From positions 148,329 through 212,328 of the forward strand of contig JAUYTN010000007.1 in NCBI GenBank assembly GCA_030695205.1: DNA of 64,000 nt, read 5' to 3'. This stretch comes from Burkholderiaceae bacterium (lineage in GTDB: Bacteria > Pseudomonadota > Gammaproteobacteria > Burkholderiales > Burkholderiaceae_C). Positions 30,251-39,653 of the stretch are shown here, piece after piece. The translations under genes were made by a program, and so were the position numbers. The stretch's first letter is position 1; each line of letters opens with the position of its first letter. A model generated the notes under the pieces. It worked only from the letters and a program-made list of their open reading frames with translations. It was not told where the DNA came from and searched no databases.

Positions 30251-31546
30251 ATGAAACGTTTGGACGACTTCCGCATGCGAATGGGCAACACCAACCTGGT
30301 GCCCATCATGATCGGAGGCATGGGGGTGGACATATCGTCCGCCGACCTCGCACTGGAAGCCGCGCGGCTGGGCGGCGTGGGTCACATTTCCGACGCGATG
30401 ATCAAAACGGTCACCGACCGCCGCTACAAAACCAAGTTCGTCAAAGCCAAACAGGCGCTGTACAAATACGTGCCCGAGACAGACGACAAGTCCAACGTCA
30501 AGTTTGACCTGGATCACCTGGCAGAGGCCACCCGCTTGCACGTCGAGCGAACCATGTCGCGCAAAACCGGCAGCGGCATGGTGTTCATCAACTGCATGGA
30601 AAAGCTCACCATGAACGCGCCCAAAGAGACGCTGAAGGTGCGCATGGCCTCGGCCCTGGATGCGGGCATTGATGGCATCACCCTGGCCGCTGGCTTGCAC
30701 CTGGGCTCACTGGCGCTCATCGAAGACCACCCGCGCTTTCGGGATGTCAAGCTGGGCATCATCGTCTCCAGCCTGCGGGCGCTGCAGCTGTTTCTGAAGA
30801 AAAACGCCCGCCTCAACCGCCTGCCCGACTACGTGGTGGTGGAAGGCCCGCTGGCCGGTGGCCACCTGGGCTTTGGCATGGACTGGGCCAAGTACGACCT
30901 GGCCACCATCGTGGCGGAAATCATCAGCTACCTGGCCAACGAGAAGCTGGACATTCCGGTCATTGCAGCGGGCGGCATATTCACTGGCAGCGACGCGGTG
31001 CGCTTCATGGAGATGGGTGCTGCTGGGGTGCAAGTGGCCACGCGCTTCACAGTGACCAAAGAATGCGGCCTGCCCGACGACATCAAGCAGGAGTACTTCA
31101 AGGCCAGTGAGGACGACATCGAGGTGAACGAAATTTCACCCACCGGCTACCCCATGCGCATGATCAAAAGCAGCCCCGGCATTGGCGACGGCATCCGCCC
31201 CAACTGCGAAGCCTACGGCTACCTGCTCGACAACAACGGCCGCTGCGCCTACGTCACCGCCTACAACCGCGAAGTGGCCGCCCACCCTGGCGAAAAACGC
31301 ATCTCGGTCATGGACAAAACCTGCCTGTGCACCCACATGCGCAACTTCGAAATCTGGACCTGCGGCCACCTGACCTCGCGCCTGAAAGACACCACGCTGC
31401 AGCGCGCCGATGGCAGCTACCAGCTGCTGAGCGCACAGCATGTGTTTGAGGACTACCAGTTCAGCACCAACCACCAGATTCGCCTGCCGGAGCCAGAGCC
31501 AGTGGCTGCGTCTGAGGTGGCAGAAGCCGCAGGCACCACCGCCTGA
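30251..31546 (+). CDS. Nitronate monooxygenase family protein
   Basis: The 431-aa TIM-barrel protein is an FMN enzyme of the nitronate monooxygenase/2-nitropropane dioxygenase family (COG2070). Segments supporting this are VPIMIGGMGVDISSADLALE, VVVEGPLAGGHLGFG, IPVIAAGGIFTGSDAVRFM and GAAGVQVATRF. It is longer than canonical NMO (about 330 aa), with a Cys-containing C-terminal part (DKTCLCTHMRNFEIWTCGHL) as in a proteobacterial subgroup. AGAGAGAA precedes the ATG. The substrate is not known. Confidence 0.85.
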   Translation: MKRLDDFRMRMGNTNLVPIMIGGMGVDISSADLALEAARLGGVGHISDAMIKTVTDRRYKTKFVKAKQALYKYVPETDDKSNVKFDLDHLAEATRLHVERTMSRKTGSGMVFINCMEKLTMNAPKETLKVRMASALDAGIDGITLAAGLHLGSLALIEDHPRFRDVKLGIIVSSLRALQLFLKKNARLNRLPDYVVVEGPLAGGHLGFGMDWAKYDLATIVAEIISYLANEKLDIPVIAAGGIFTGSDAVRFMEMGAAGVQVATRFTVTKECGLPDDIKQEYFKASEDDIEVNEISPTGYPMRMIKSSPGIGDGIRPNCEAYGYLLDNNGRCAYVTAYNREVAAHPGEKRISVMDKTCLCTHMRNFEIWTCGHLTSRLKDTTLQRADGSYQLLSAQHVFEDYQFSTNHQIRLPEPEPVAASEVAEAAGTTA

Positions 31547-31550
31547 GCTG

Positions 31551-34307
31551 TCAGGCTGGCAAGGTGGCCCAGGTGCGCTGAAACGTCTCTACAGGCACCG
31601 GGCGCCCCAGCAAATAACCCTGGAACAAATCGCAGCCATCGGCCGCCAGAGCCTGGAACTGCGCATCGGTCTCCACCCCCTCGGCCAGCACCGACAGGCC
31701 CAGCGAGTGCGCCAGCACAATCATGGTGTGGGTCAGCACCGCGTCGCTGGCGTCGGTGAGCAAGTCGCGCACGAACGACTGGTCTACCTTCAGTTCCACA
31801 AACGGCAACTGCTTGAGGTAGGCCAGCGAGGAATAGCCGGTACCAAAGTCGTCCAGCGAAAAACCCACACCCAGCTGGCGCATGGCCGCCATGCGGTCCA
31901 CGGTTTGCTGGATGTCGTCGAGCAGCATGCTCTCGGTCAACTCCAGCCGCAGGCGTTGGGGGTTGGCGCCGGTGGCCTGCAGTGTGCGCAGGATGTGGTC
32001 CACAAACTCAGGGTGCCTGAACTGGCGCGCACTTACGTTGACCGACAGCGTCCATTGCGACGACACCGCACTGGTGGACCACACCACCAGCTGTGCACAG
32101 GCCTGCTCCAGCATCCACTGCCCCAAGGGCACGATCAGGCCCGCCGACTCGGCCACCGGAATAAAGTCCACCGGTGACACCATGCCCCGCTGCGGCTGGT
32201 GCCAGCGCACCAGGGCCTCGGCCCCCACCGGCCGGCGCATGGCATCGAACTGGGGCTGCAGCCACATGGCCAACTCGCCGCGCCGCAGAGCTTGGCGCAG
32301 ATCGGCCTCAATTTTCACCCGCCGCTCGGCCTGGTCTTGCAGGTCCGCATCGAAAAAACACACCCCGTTGCGCCCAGCGGCTTTGGCCCGGTACATGGCC
32401 ATATCGGCCCATTTGAGAATGTGCTCGGCGGACTCGTCCCCCACAAAAGGCACCACACCTATGCTGGGGGTGATGACAAATTCTGTCCCCACCACCGTGG
32501 CTGGCTGCCCCAAGGTCAGCCGAATTTTGTGGGCCGCCGCCGAGGCCATGGCCAACATGTGTGGCGAAAAAACTGGCCGCTGCATAGCGGCTTGCGCCGG
32601 GTCCAGGTCAGGGCCTGGTATCTGGGCTGGGCCGTTGGCGTCTGGTGCGTGCAGCAGCGCTACCTCGCGGGGGCAAAAATCCTCCAGCAACACCAGAAAT
32701 TCATCACCCCCCAGGCGGGCCACGGTATCGGCCTGACGCAAGCAGGCCAGCAGACGCTGGGCCACGGTTTGCAGCAACACATCGCCCGCAGTGTGGCCCA
32801 AGGTGTCGTTGAGTGTTTTGAAGTTGTCCAGGTCAATGTAGAGCAACACACCGGTCGAGTAGCTGCGCTGGCAGCGGGCCAGGGCCTGACCCAGACGATC
32901 CAACAACAAGCGGCGGTTGGGCAAGCGGGTGAGGGGGTCGTAGTAGGCCAGCTGGTGAATCTCGGACTGCGCACTTTCCAGCGCCTGTATCTGTGCGCCC
33001 AGGGCATGCTGCTGGCGGCTCAGCAGGTCCACCATGTGGGCATGTGCACTGGCCAGCTGGTGCACCTCCAGAATGGGGCTTTCCACGGGCTCGGTGGGTG
33101 CATCCACCCCCAGGCGACCAATGCGCTCTGTGTTGCGTGCCAGTGCTTCCAGAGGGCCGACCACCTTGCGCGTCTGGTGCTGCACCAGCCACGCCACGGG
33201 CAACAGCACCAGGCACACCGCCCCCAGCATGATGCCCAACAGCCGACCCCATGGGGGTGCAAAGTCAGCCTCGGGCGCAAGCGTCAGCACCCACAGCCGC
33301 TGCAGACCCAAGTCATAGGGCTGGGCGGTCAGCAGCCAGGTCTGGCCACCAACGCTGACGGCCTGCGCATCCAGGGGTTGGCGCCCTCCGTTTTGCCAAA
33401 ACGCGGCACCTGCCTGCAGCGCAGGAATGCCCAAATCGGCCACAGGCCGCAAGACTTGGGTGGCCCATTCGCGCGCGGACTGAACGGTCGTGTTGCGAGG
33501 CAAGGCCAGCACCCGCCCATCGTCGGTCAGAACCGTGGCCAGCCCACGGATGCCGACCTCGGCGGCCATGGTCACCTGCGACAGGTCGCGCAGCTTCAGG
33601 TCCACGCCCAGCACCCCGTCTTGCATCTGCTGCCGGTCTTGGGACCATGGCCCCAGGCGCACCGATGCGGTGATGCCAGGCTCTCCCGTGGTGAAGAAGG
33701 TGTAGGGTGGCGTCCAGGCCACCCTACTGTCGCCCTCAAGGGCCATGGCCAGGGTGTACCAGGGCCGCTGGCGGGCATCGTAAGGCTGGCGCTGGGTGCT
33801 GAAGTCGATGTGGCCATCTGGCCCCTGCACCAGAATGTGTTGTTCTTCCCCCCAGCGGGCGACATCGGTCAGGCGGTTGCGCCAGCCGCCATCGGGCAGC
33901 TGCAGCAGCAACCAACCACGGCCATCCTCCTGACCCGCCACCACCGAGGTCGCCAGTGGGTTGACCGCCAGCAACGGGCGAAAAAACGAATTGAACGCAT
34001 ACGGGTCGTCCGCCAGAGGGCTGTAGAAGCGCCACCACCGACGCCCCTCTTGCAGGGTGAGGCGGGTGGAAGTTTGCATGGCATCCAGCGAGCGCGTCAC
34101 CCCACTGGCGGCCGACGCAAACGCCGTGCGGGCGTTGTTGTGGGTCAGCGGCTCCACCACCAGCAGCACCAACAAAGCCATGACCGCAAGCACCACGCCC
34201 AACAGCAACGTGGCCAGGCGCCACCAGGTGCTGTGCCGCAGCGGCACCAACCCGCGCCGGCTGAGGTCGCTCAACTCAAAGTTGGGGCGGGGCAACAAGC
34301 CGGACAC
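31551..34307 (-). CDS. dCache-GGDEF-EAL c-di-GMP protein
   Basis: The 918-aa membrane protein has a first helix (LATLLLGVVLAVMALLVLLV, about 31-50), a periplasmic Cache-like sensor region (about 55-345, with DARQRPWYTLAMA and GVLGVDLKLRDLS), a second helix (about 355-375), a GGDEF domain (about 465-645, intact ARLGGDEFLVLLED) and an EAL domain (about 660-910; AEALVRWHQP, DDFGTGYSSLAYLK, VLAEGVET, FQGYLLGRP). Both catalytic signatures look complete, so it may make or degrade c-di-GMP. It is convergent with the nitronate monooxygenase gene, only 4 bp away. Confidence 0.92.
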   Translation of the reverse strand: MSGLLPRPNFELSDLSRRGLVPLRHSTWWRLATLLLGVVLAVMALLVLLVVEPLTHNNARTAFASAASGVTRSLDAMQTSTRLTLQEGRRWWRFYSPLADDPYAFNSFFRPLLAVNPLATSVVAGQEDGRGWLLLQLPDGGWRNRLTDVARWGEEQHILVQGPDGHIDFSTQRQPYDARQRPWYTLAMALEGDSRVAWTPPYTFFTTGEPGITASVRLGPWSQDRQQMQDGVLGVDLKLRDLSQVTMAAEVGIRGLATVLTDDGRVLALPRNTTVQSAREWATQVLRPVADLGIPALQAGAAFWQNGGRQPLDAQAVSVGGQTWLLTAQPYDLGLQRLWVLTLAPEADFAPPWGRLLGIMLGAVCLVLLPVAWLVQHQTRKVVGPLEALARNTERIGRLGVDAPTEPVESPILEVHQLASAHAHMVDLLSRQQHALGAQIQALESAQSEIHQLAYYDPLTRLPNRRLLLDRLGQALARCQRSYSTGVLLYIDLDNFKTLNDTLGHTAGDVLLQTVAQRLLACLRQADTVARLGGDEFLVLLEDFCPREVALLHAPDANGPAQIPGPDLDPAQAAMQRPVFSPHMLAMASAAAHKIRLTLGQPATVVGTEFVITPSIGVVPFVGDESAEHILKWADMAMYRAKAAGRNGVCFFDADLQDQAERRVKIEADLRQALRRGELAMWLQPQFDAMRRPVGAEALVRWHQPQRGMVSPVDFIPVAESAGLIVPLGQWMLEQACAQLVVWSTSAVSSQWTLSVNVSARQFRHPEFVDHILRTLQATGANPQRLRLELTESMLLDDIQQTVDRMAAMRQLGVGFSLDDFGTGYSSLAYLKQLPFVELKVDQSFVRDLLTDASDAVLTHTMIVLAHSLGLSVLAEGVETDAQFQALAADGCDLFQGYLLGRPVPVETFQRTWATLPA

Positions 34308-34322
34308 GGGCAGGGCCTGGGG

Positions 34323-34976
34323 TCAGCGTGCCGGCTGCGTTTCTTGTCGCCCGGCGCGCCAGGCACTGGCTATGGCAATCAGCCCAGGCACGATGATGAG
34401 CGCCCAAATAATGATGCTCAGGTTCTCTTTCACCCAAGGCAAATTGCCGAACCAGTAACCCAGCGTGGTCAGACTCACCACCCACAACAATGCACCGCCT
34501 ACGTTGTACGCTGTGAATTTGGAACGGGTCATTTCGGCCACACCCGCCACAAAGGGTGCAAAGGTGCGCACAAAGGGCATGAAGCGCGCAATCACGATGG
34601 TGATGCCGCCGTGGCGCTCGTAAAACGCGTGTGCATGGTCAAAGGCGCGGCGGTTGAACCAGCGGGAGTTTTCCCACTGAAACACCTTGGGCCCAAAGTA
34701 GCGGCCAATCGTGTAGTTGCACTGGTCGCCCAGAATGGCCGCCACCACCAGCAGGCCCATGGCCAGCGGCAGGCTGAGCAGCCCGGCCCCGCACAGCGCA
34801 CCCACAATGAAAAGCAGCGAGTCACCCGGCAAAAACGGCATGACGACCACCCCGGTCTCGACAAACACAATGAGGAACAGCAGCGCATACACCCACGCGC
34901 CGTAGGCCTGCACAAACGCCAGCAGATGCTGGTCCACATGCAGGATGAAATCGATGAGAAAAGCGGCAATTTCCAT
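34323..34976 (-). CDS. DedA family membrane protein
   Basis: The 217-aa inner-membrane protein belongs to the DedA/SNARE-associated (VTT) superfamily, implicated in undecaprenyl-phosphate or phospholipid flipping. It has FVETGVVVMPFLPGDSLLF, the family GDQCNYTIGRYFG segment and FMPFVRTFAPFVAGVAEM with the conserved Arg. Hydrophobic helices flank these. It lies 15 bp upstream of the GGDEF-EAL gene and diverges from mutL. Confidence 0.92.
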   Translation of the reverse strand: MEIAAFLIDFILHVDQHLLAFVQAYGAWVYALLFLIVFVETGVVVMPFLPGDSLLFIVGALCGAGLLSLPLAMGLLVVAAILGDQCNYTIGRYFGPKVFQWENSRWFNRRAFDHAHAFYERHGGITIVIARFMPFVRTFAPFVAGVAEMTRSKFTAYNVGGALLWVVSLTTLGYWFGNLPWVKENLSIIIWALIIVPGLIAIASAWRAGRQETQPAR

Positions 34977-35028
34977 GGGGCAACATTATCCCCCCGGCCC
35001 GGCCAGTGCCCGTTCGTAGAATGGCCGG

Positions 35029-37200
35029 GTGACCCCAGACCGTTTGCCCACCCCCACCGCACCCCTGGCTGCCCCCGCACCTGACCCTGCACCAGCACCT
35101 GCCGCACCTGCACAGGCAGACGCGGCCGTGCGCCGCCCCATCCGCGAGCTGCCCGACGAACTCATCAGCCAGATTGCCGCCGGCGAGGTGGTGGAGCGCC
35201 CCGCCTCTGTGGTGCGCGAGCTGGTGGACAACGCCCTGGATGCGGGAGCTGCCCAGGTGACGGTGCGCCTGCTGGCCGGCGGCGTGCGCCTGATTGCGGT
35301 GGAAGACGATGGCTGCGGCATGGCCCGCAGCGAGCTGCCGCTGGCCCTCAAGCGCCATGCCACCAGCAAAATTGCCAACCTCGCCGAGCTGGAGGCGGTG
35401 GGCACCATGGGCTTTCGGGGGGAGGCGCTGGCGGCCATCAGCTCCATTGCCGATGTGTCGGTGCTGACCCGCCGCGCCAGCGACCCCGCCCAGGCCGACG
35501 GCCACGGCTGGCTGCTGCAGGGCACCACCGGTGAAATCCGACCCGTGGCCCGCACCCAAGGCACCACCGTGGAGGTGCGCGAGTTGTTCTACGCCACCCC
35601 CGCCCGGCGCAAGTTCCTCAAGACCGACGCCACCGAGTTGGCCCACTGCATCGAGGCGGTGCGCCGCCACGCCCTGGCCAGGCCCGATGTGGGCTTTGCC
35701 ATCTGGCACGAAGGCAAGCTGGTGGAGCAGTGGCGCGCCCACGGCCACGGCCCCGCTGCGCTGGACCGCCGACTGGCCGACGTGCTGGGTGCCGACTTTC
35801 TGGCCCACAGCGTGGCCGTGGATTGGCACAGCAGCAGTGCCTGGCCCACCGGCACAGCCGATACACCGGACGCAGCCACATGGCCCAGCCGCAGCCTGCG
35901 TGTGTGGGGCCGCGCCGGGCTGCCCGATGCCGCCCGTGCCCGGGCCGACCAGCAGTTTGCCTACGTGAACGGGCGGTTTGTGCGCGACAAGGTCATCGTG
36001 CATGGGGTGCGCAGCGCCTACGAAGACGTGCTGCACGGCCAGCGCCAGCCGGTGTACGCCCTGTTTGTGGCGGTGGAGCCCACGCGGGTGGACGTGAACG
36101 TGCACCCCACCAAAATCGAGGTGCGTTTTCGGGACAGCCGCGAGGTGCACCAGGCGGTGCGCAAGGCGGTGGAGGCCGCGCTCTCCGCCCCGCGCTCTGC
36201 GGCGCTGGCCACAGGCCACCCGGGCAACCCCGCCCAGGTCCAGTTACAGACCCAGTCAATGGCTGCCGCAACGGCCAGCGAACAGTTTTTTAAAGAAAAT
36301 GCCGCTTTACCGCTTTCTGGGCATACACAGTCAGCTATAATTTTCGCCAGCTCCACCCCCCCCACACCGCCACACTGGCCCCGGCATGAGCCCACCTACC
36401 CCAGCCAACGACCGCTGAGCGCCGAAGAGCTGCGCACGCTGTGGGCCCCCACCGCTGCCCCGCCATCGGCCCTGCCCTCCTTGTCGGCCTTACCGACCGC
36501 GCCCACTGCCTCCAGCTCTCCCGCACCCTCGGCACCCTTGGCATCAGCTGCTGACACAGCCCACCCGCCCACCAACCCCTGGCCACTGGGCCGGGCGCTG
36601 GCGCAGCTGCACGGGGTGTACATCCTCGCGGAGAACGCCCAGGGCCTGGTGCTGGTGGACATGCACGCCGCCCACGAGCGCATCGTGTACGAGCGGCTCA
36701 AGACCCAGATGCAAGGGCCAGACGGCCAGCCCGCGCCCCTGGCCAGCCAGCCCCTGCTGATACCCGTGACCTTTGCCGCCACCGCCGAAGAAGTGGCCAC
36801 CGCAGAGGCCCATGCGGCCACCCTGGCGCAGGTGGGGCTGGAGGTGGTGCCGTTTTCGCCGCGCACACTGGCGGTGCGCGCCGTGCCCGCTGCGCTGGCG
36901 CAGGGCAGCGCGGCTGTGGCTGCCGGTGGGCAGGTGGTGGACATGGCGCGCAGCCTGCTGGCCGAGCTGGCCCAACACGGCGCCAGCACCGTGGTGCAAC
37001 GCGCCCACCACGACCTGCTGGCCACCCTGGCCTGCCACGGCGCGGTGCGCGCCAACCGCCAGCTCACCCTGGAGGAAATGAACGCCCTGTTGCGCCAGAT
37101 GGAGGCCACCGAGCGCAGCGACCAGTGCAACCACGGCCGCCCCACCTGGCGCCAGCTCAGTATGAAGGAGCTGGACGCGCTTTTTTTGCGCGGACGCTGA
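35029..37200 (+). CDS. mutL: DNA mismatch repair protein MutL
   Basis: MutL couples MutS mismatch recognition to strand excision. The protein has 723 residues from a GTG start at 35029. The GHKL ATPase domain includes ELVDNALDAGA, AVEDDGCGMARSELPLAL, HATSKI and TMGFRGEALAAISSI. The C-terminal domain carries the endonuclease motif DMHAAHERIVYE together with ACHGAVRA and NHGRP, so this is a nicking-type MutL. The linker (about 400-520) is Pro/Ser/Ala-rich and includes an in-frame interspersed repeat around residues 418-440. DedA diverges upstream. Confidence 0.95.
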   Translation: MTPDRLPTPTAPLAAPAPDPAPAPAAPAQADAAVRRPIRELPDELISQIAAGEVVERPASVVRELVDNALDAGAAQVTVRLLAGGVRLIAVEDDGCGMARSELPLALKRHATSKIANLAELEAVGTMGFRGEALAAISSIADVSVLTRRASDPAQADGHGWLLQGTTGEIRPVARTQGTTVEVRELFYATPARRKFLKTDATELAHCIEAVRRHALARPDVGFAIWHEGKLVEQWRAHGHGPAALDRRLADVLGADFLAHSVAVDWHSSSAWPTGTADTPDAATWPSRSLRVWGRAGLPDAARARADQQFAYVNGRFVRDKVIVHGVRSAYEDVLHGQRQPVYALFVAVEPTRVDVNVHPTKIEVRFRDSREVHQAVRKAVEAALSAPRSAALATGHPGNPAQVQLQTQSMAAATASEQFFKENAALPLSGHTQSAIIFASSTPPTPPHWPRHEPTYPSQRPLSAEELRTLWAPTAAPPSALPSLSALPTAPTASSSPAPSAPLASAADTAHPPTNPWPLGRALAQLHGVYILAENAQGLVLVDMHAAHERIVYERLKTQMQGPDGQPAPLASQPLLIPVTFAATAEEVATAEAHAATLAQVGLEVVPFSPRTLAVRAVPAALAQGSAAVAAGGQVVDMARSLLAELAQHGASTVVQRAHHDLLATLACHGAVRANRQLTLEEMNALLRQMEATERSDQCNHGRPTWRQLSMKELDALFLRGR
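36284..36346 (+). repeat. Interspersed CGCTTG repeat, copy 5 (inside mutL linker)
   Basis: An AT-rich segment reading AGTTTTTTAAAG, GCCGCTTTACCGCTTTCTGG and CAGTCAGCTATAATTTT lies in the mutL linker. It reads through in frame (FFKENAALPLSGHTQSAIIF). The core is CGCTTT in place of CGCTTG. Confidence 0.65.
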
Positions 37201-37334
37201 CAGCCCCAGCACGCCCCCACCCAGTCTCCGCCCCACCCACCAGCCTAGCCAGCCACCAGCAAACCTGTGCCATGCCCAGGCACCCATGCGCCGCCACGGC
37301 GGCACCCCTTTTTTTTGCAGACACACGCCACCCC

Positions 37335-38588
37335 ATGACCCCATCCACCCCTGCGCAAGCTGCGCCCGGCACCACCCCCATGTCCGCCGGGACGGTGGTG
37401 TTCGTCCTGTCGCTGCTGTTGGGCATACAGCCCGTCACCACCGACCTCTACCTGCCCGCGCTGCCCGCCATCACCAGCGGCTTTGGGGCCACGCTGTCGC
37501 AGGCCCAGCTCACCCTCACCGGCATGCTGCTGGCATTTGGCCTGTCGCAGATGGTCTGGGGCCCGCTGTCTGACCGGGTGGGTCGCCGTCCGGTGCTGCT
37601 GGCCGGATTGGGCCTGTATGTGCTGGCCGCAGTGGGGGCCTTGCTGGCCTCCAGCATGGAATGGCTCATTGTGTGGCGGGTGCTGCAAGGCGCGGCCATG
37701 GGTGCGGCTGTCATGGCGGGGCGGGCCATCGTGCGCGATCTGTACGCACCCGAAGAAGGTGCCCGCGTCCTGAGCAAAGCCCTCAGCGGCCTGGGCGTCA
37801 TTGCGGCCCTCAGTGCCCCGGTGGGCAGCTGGCTGGCCAGCACCTGGGGCTGGCGTGCCGCGCTGGGAGCGCTGGCGGTGTTCAGCGGCCTGGCCCTGCT
37901 GGTGGTGGCCACCCGCTTCAAGGAGACCCTGGCCCAGCGCAAGCCCCAGGCCACCCAACTGCGGGTGATGCTGGCCAACTGGCGGCGCATCCTGGCGCAC
38001 CCCACCTTCTGGACCTACAGCCTGCTGGCCACCGTGTCCTACGCGGGGCTGTTCACGTTTTTAGGAGCGTCATCGTTTGTGTTCATCGACGTGCTGGGGC
38101 TGAGCCGGGTCAACTACGGCTGGACGCTCTTCACCATGGCCAACAGCTACCTGGCCGGCACGTTTCTGTGCCGCTACCTGCTGCGGCGCATCGGCGTGCA
38201 ACGCGCCGTGCGGGTAGGTGGGTTCATCACCCTGGCGGGTGGCTCGGTGCTGGGCCTGCTGCCGCACCTGGGGCTGGTTCACCCGCTGGCGGTGCTGCTG
38301 CCGTTTTGTGTGTTCATGGTGGGCCACGGCATCCACCAGCCCTGCGGCCAAAGTGGATCGGTGGGCCCGTTTCCGGACGCGGCGGGCGCGGCATCGGCCT
38401 TGAGCGGCCTGATGATGATGCTGGTGGCCTTTGGCGTAGGCAGCTGGTTGGGCCGACGCCTGGACGGAACCGTCTTCGCGCTGACCAACGGCATCTGGTT
38501 CTGGGCCGTGTGCATTGCCGCTGTGGCCTGGCTGCTGGTCCCCCGGTTTGGCGCGGCCACCACCACACCCCCCAAGCGCGTGGCCTGA
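37335..38588 (+). CDS. Bcr/CflA-type MFS efflux transporter
   Basis: The 417-aa protein has twelve hydrophobic helices and the DHA1 MFS signature GPLSDRVGRRPVLLAG after helix 2. The segment TTDLYLPALPAITSGFG and the motif C-like region GSWLASTWGWRAALGAL point to the Bcr/CflA subgroup of drug exporters. The start at 37335 (MTPSTPAQ) is chosen because the upstream part is low-complexity sequence overlapping the mutL end. The substrate is unknown. miaA follows 15 bp later. Confidence 0.88.
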   Translation: MTPSTPAQAAPGTTPMSAGTVVFVLSLLLGIQPVTTDLYLPALPAITSGFGATLSQAQLTLTGMLLAFGLSQMVWGPLSDRVGRRPVLLAGLGLYVLAAVGALLASSMEWLIVWRVLQGAAMGAAVMAGRAIVRDLYAPEEGARVLSKALSGLGVIAALSAPVGSWLASTWGWRAALGALAVFSGLALLVVATRFKETLAQRKPQATQLRVMLANWRRILAHPTFWTYSLLATVSYAGLFTFLGASSFVFIDVLGLSRVNYGWTLFTMANSYLAGTFLCRYLLRRIGVQRAVRVGGFITLAGGSVLGLLPHLGLVHPLAVLLPFCVFMVGHGIHQPCGQSGSVGPFPDAAGAASALSGLMMMLVAFGVGSWLGRRLDGTVFALTNGIWFWAVCIAAVAWLLVPRFGAATTTPPKRVA

Positions 38589-38603
38589 CCCGGAGACCGA
38601 CCC

Positions 38604-39620
38604 ATGACCGAGCGTGCGCAGCCCACCGGGGCGGCCAGCCCCTCCACCCAGCCGAAGCCCCCCATTGCGCTGGTAGGCCCCACCGCATCGGGCAAAAGCG
38701 CGGTGTCGCTGGCGCTGGCACAGCGCTGGCCGCTGGAAATCATCAGCGTCGATTCGGCCCTGGTGTACCGGGGCATGGACATTGGCACCGCCAAGCCCAC
38801 GCCACAGGAGCTGGCGCAGGTGCCCCACCACCTGATCGACATCCGCGACCCAGCCCAGGCCTACAGCGCCGCCGAGTTTGCGGCTGATGCCACCCGGCTG
38901 ATGGCCGACATCCAGGCCCGGGGCAAACACCCCCTGCTGGTGGGCGGCACCATGCTCTACCTGAAGGCGCTGCTGCAGCCGCTGGACGACATGCCCCCCG
39001 CCCAGCCCGAGCTGCGCGCCTTACTGGAGGCCGAAGCCACCACGCAGGGCTGGCCCGCCCTGCACGCCCAGCTGGCGCAGGTGGACCCGGCCACCGCCCA
39101 GCGGCTGAGCCCCAACGACAGCCAGCGCGTGGGCCGTGCGCTGGAGGTGTGGCGCGCCACGGGAAGGCCACTGTCCAGCTTCCATGCGGGCGATGCGGCG
39201 GGTGCAAAACCTGCGGCGCTGCACATGCCCATCATCAGCCTGGAGCCCACCGACCGCGCCTGGCTGCACCAGCGCATTGCCCAGCGCTTTGAGGCCATGC
39301 TGGCCCAGGGCCTGGTGGCCGAGGTACAGGCCCTGATGACCCGCCCCGGCCTGCACCCCGACCTGCCCAGCATGCGCTGCGTAGGCTACCGCCAGGTGTG
39401 GGAGGCCTTTCAAAATACAGAGCTGTCAGCGCATGACCATCAAGCGCAAAGTGCCAAAATCATTCAAAAAATTCAAGACACCGGCATTGCTGCCACCCGC
39501 CAACTGGCCAAGCGCCAGCTGACATGGCTGCGCAGCATGCCCGAGCGCTGGGTGGAGGCGTGCGATGCGCCGGGGCTGGCTGAGCGGGTGGAGGCGCGGG
39601 TGGCGGGGGTGTGGGGCTGA
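38604..39620 (+). CDS. miaA: tRNA dimethylallyltransferase MiaA
   Basis: MiaA adds a dimethylallyl group to A37 of tRNAs reading UNN codons. The 338-aa protein has the P-loop [18 protein letters not shown], the [20 protein letters not shown] region, [20 protein letters not shown] and [11 protein letters not shown]. Near the C terminus the expected variable loop is occupied by an in-frame interspersed repeat ([20 protein letters not shown]), after which [17 protein letters not shown] resumes the family sequence. The last 268 bp recur at 45644-45911, so the gene may be a hybrid made by island insertion. Confidence 0.94.
   Translation: MTERAQPTGAASPSTQPKPPIALVGPTASGKSAVSLALAQRWPLEIISVDSALVYRGMDIGTAKPTPQELAQVPHHLIDIRDPAQAYSAAEFAADATRLMADIQARGKHPLLVGGTMLYLKALLQPLDDMPPAQPELRALLEAEATTQGWPALHAQLAQVDPATAQRLSPNDSQRVGRALEVWRATGRPLSSFHAGDAAGAKPAALHMPIISLEPTDRAWLHQRIAQRFEAMLAQGLVAEVQALMTRPGLHPDLPSMRCVGYRQVWEAFQNTELSAHDHQAQSAKIIQKIQDTGIAATRQLAKRQLTWLRSMPERWVEACDAPGLAERVEARVAGVWG
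39353..39620 (+). repeat. Long direct repeat, left copy (miaA 3' end)
   Basis: This 268-bp segment is repeated at 45644-45911 with six mismatches by my alignment and no gaps. Both copies start at GCACCCCGACCTG and end at the miaA stop GGGGCTGA. Left and right flanks differ completely outside it. It marks one edge of the ~6.3-kb island. Confidence 0.93.
39411..39473 (-). repeat. Interspersed CGCTTG repeat, copy 6 (inside miaA)
   Basis: Read on the minus strand the segment has AATTTTTTGAATG, TTGGCACTTTGCGCTTGATG and GACAGCTCTG. The frame of miaA is kept. The right-hand duplicate of miaA holds the same insert, so the insertion came before the duplication. Confidence 0.75.
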
Positions 39621-39653
39621 GAGCTGGCCGATGGTCAACCCACCAGCGCCACA

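Noticed and set aside
32199..35084. 961-aa plus-strand frame antisense to the GGDEF-EAL and DedA genes
   Set aside because: Composition is that of an antisense shadow, and two well-supported genes occupy the other strand.
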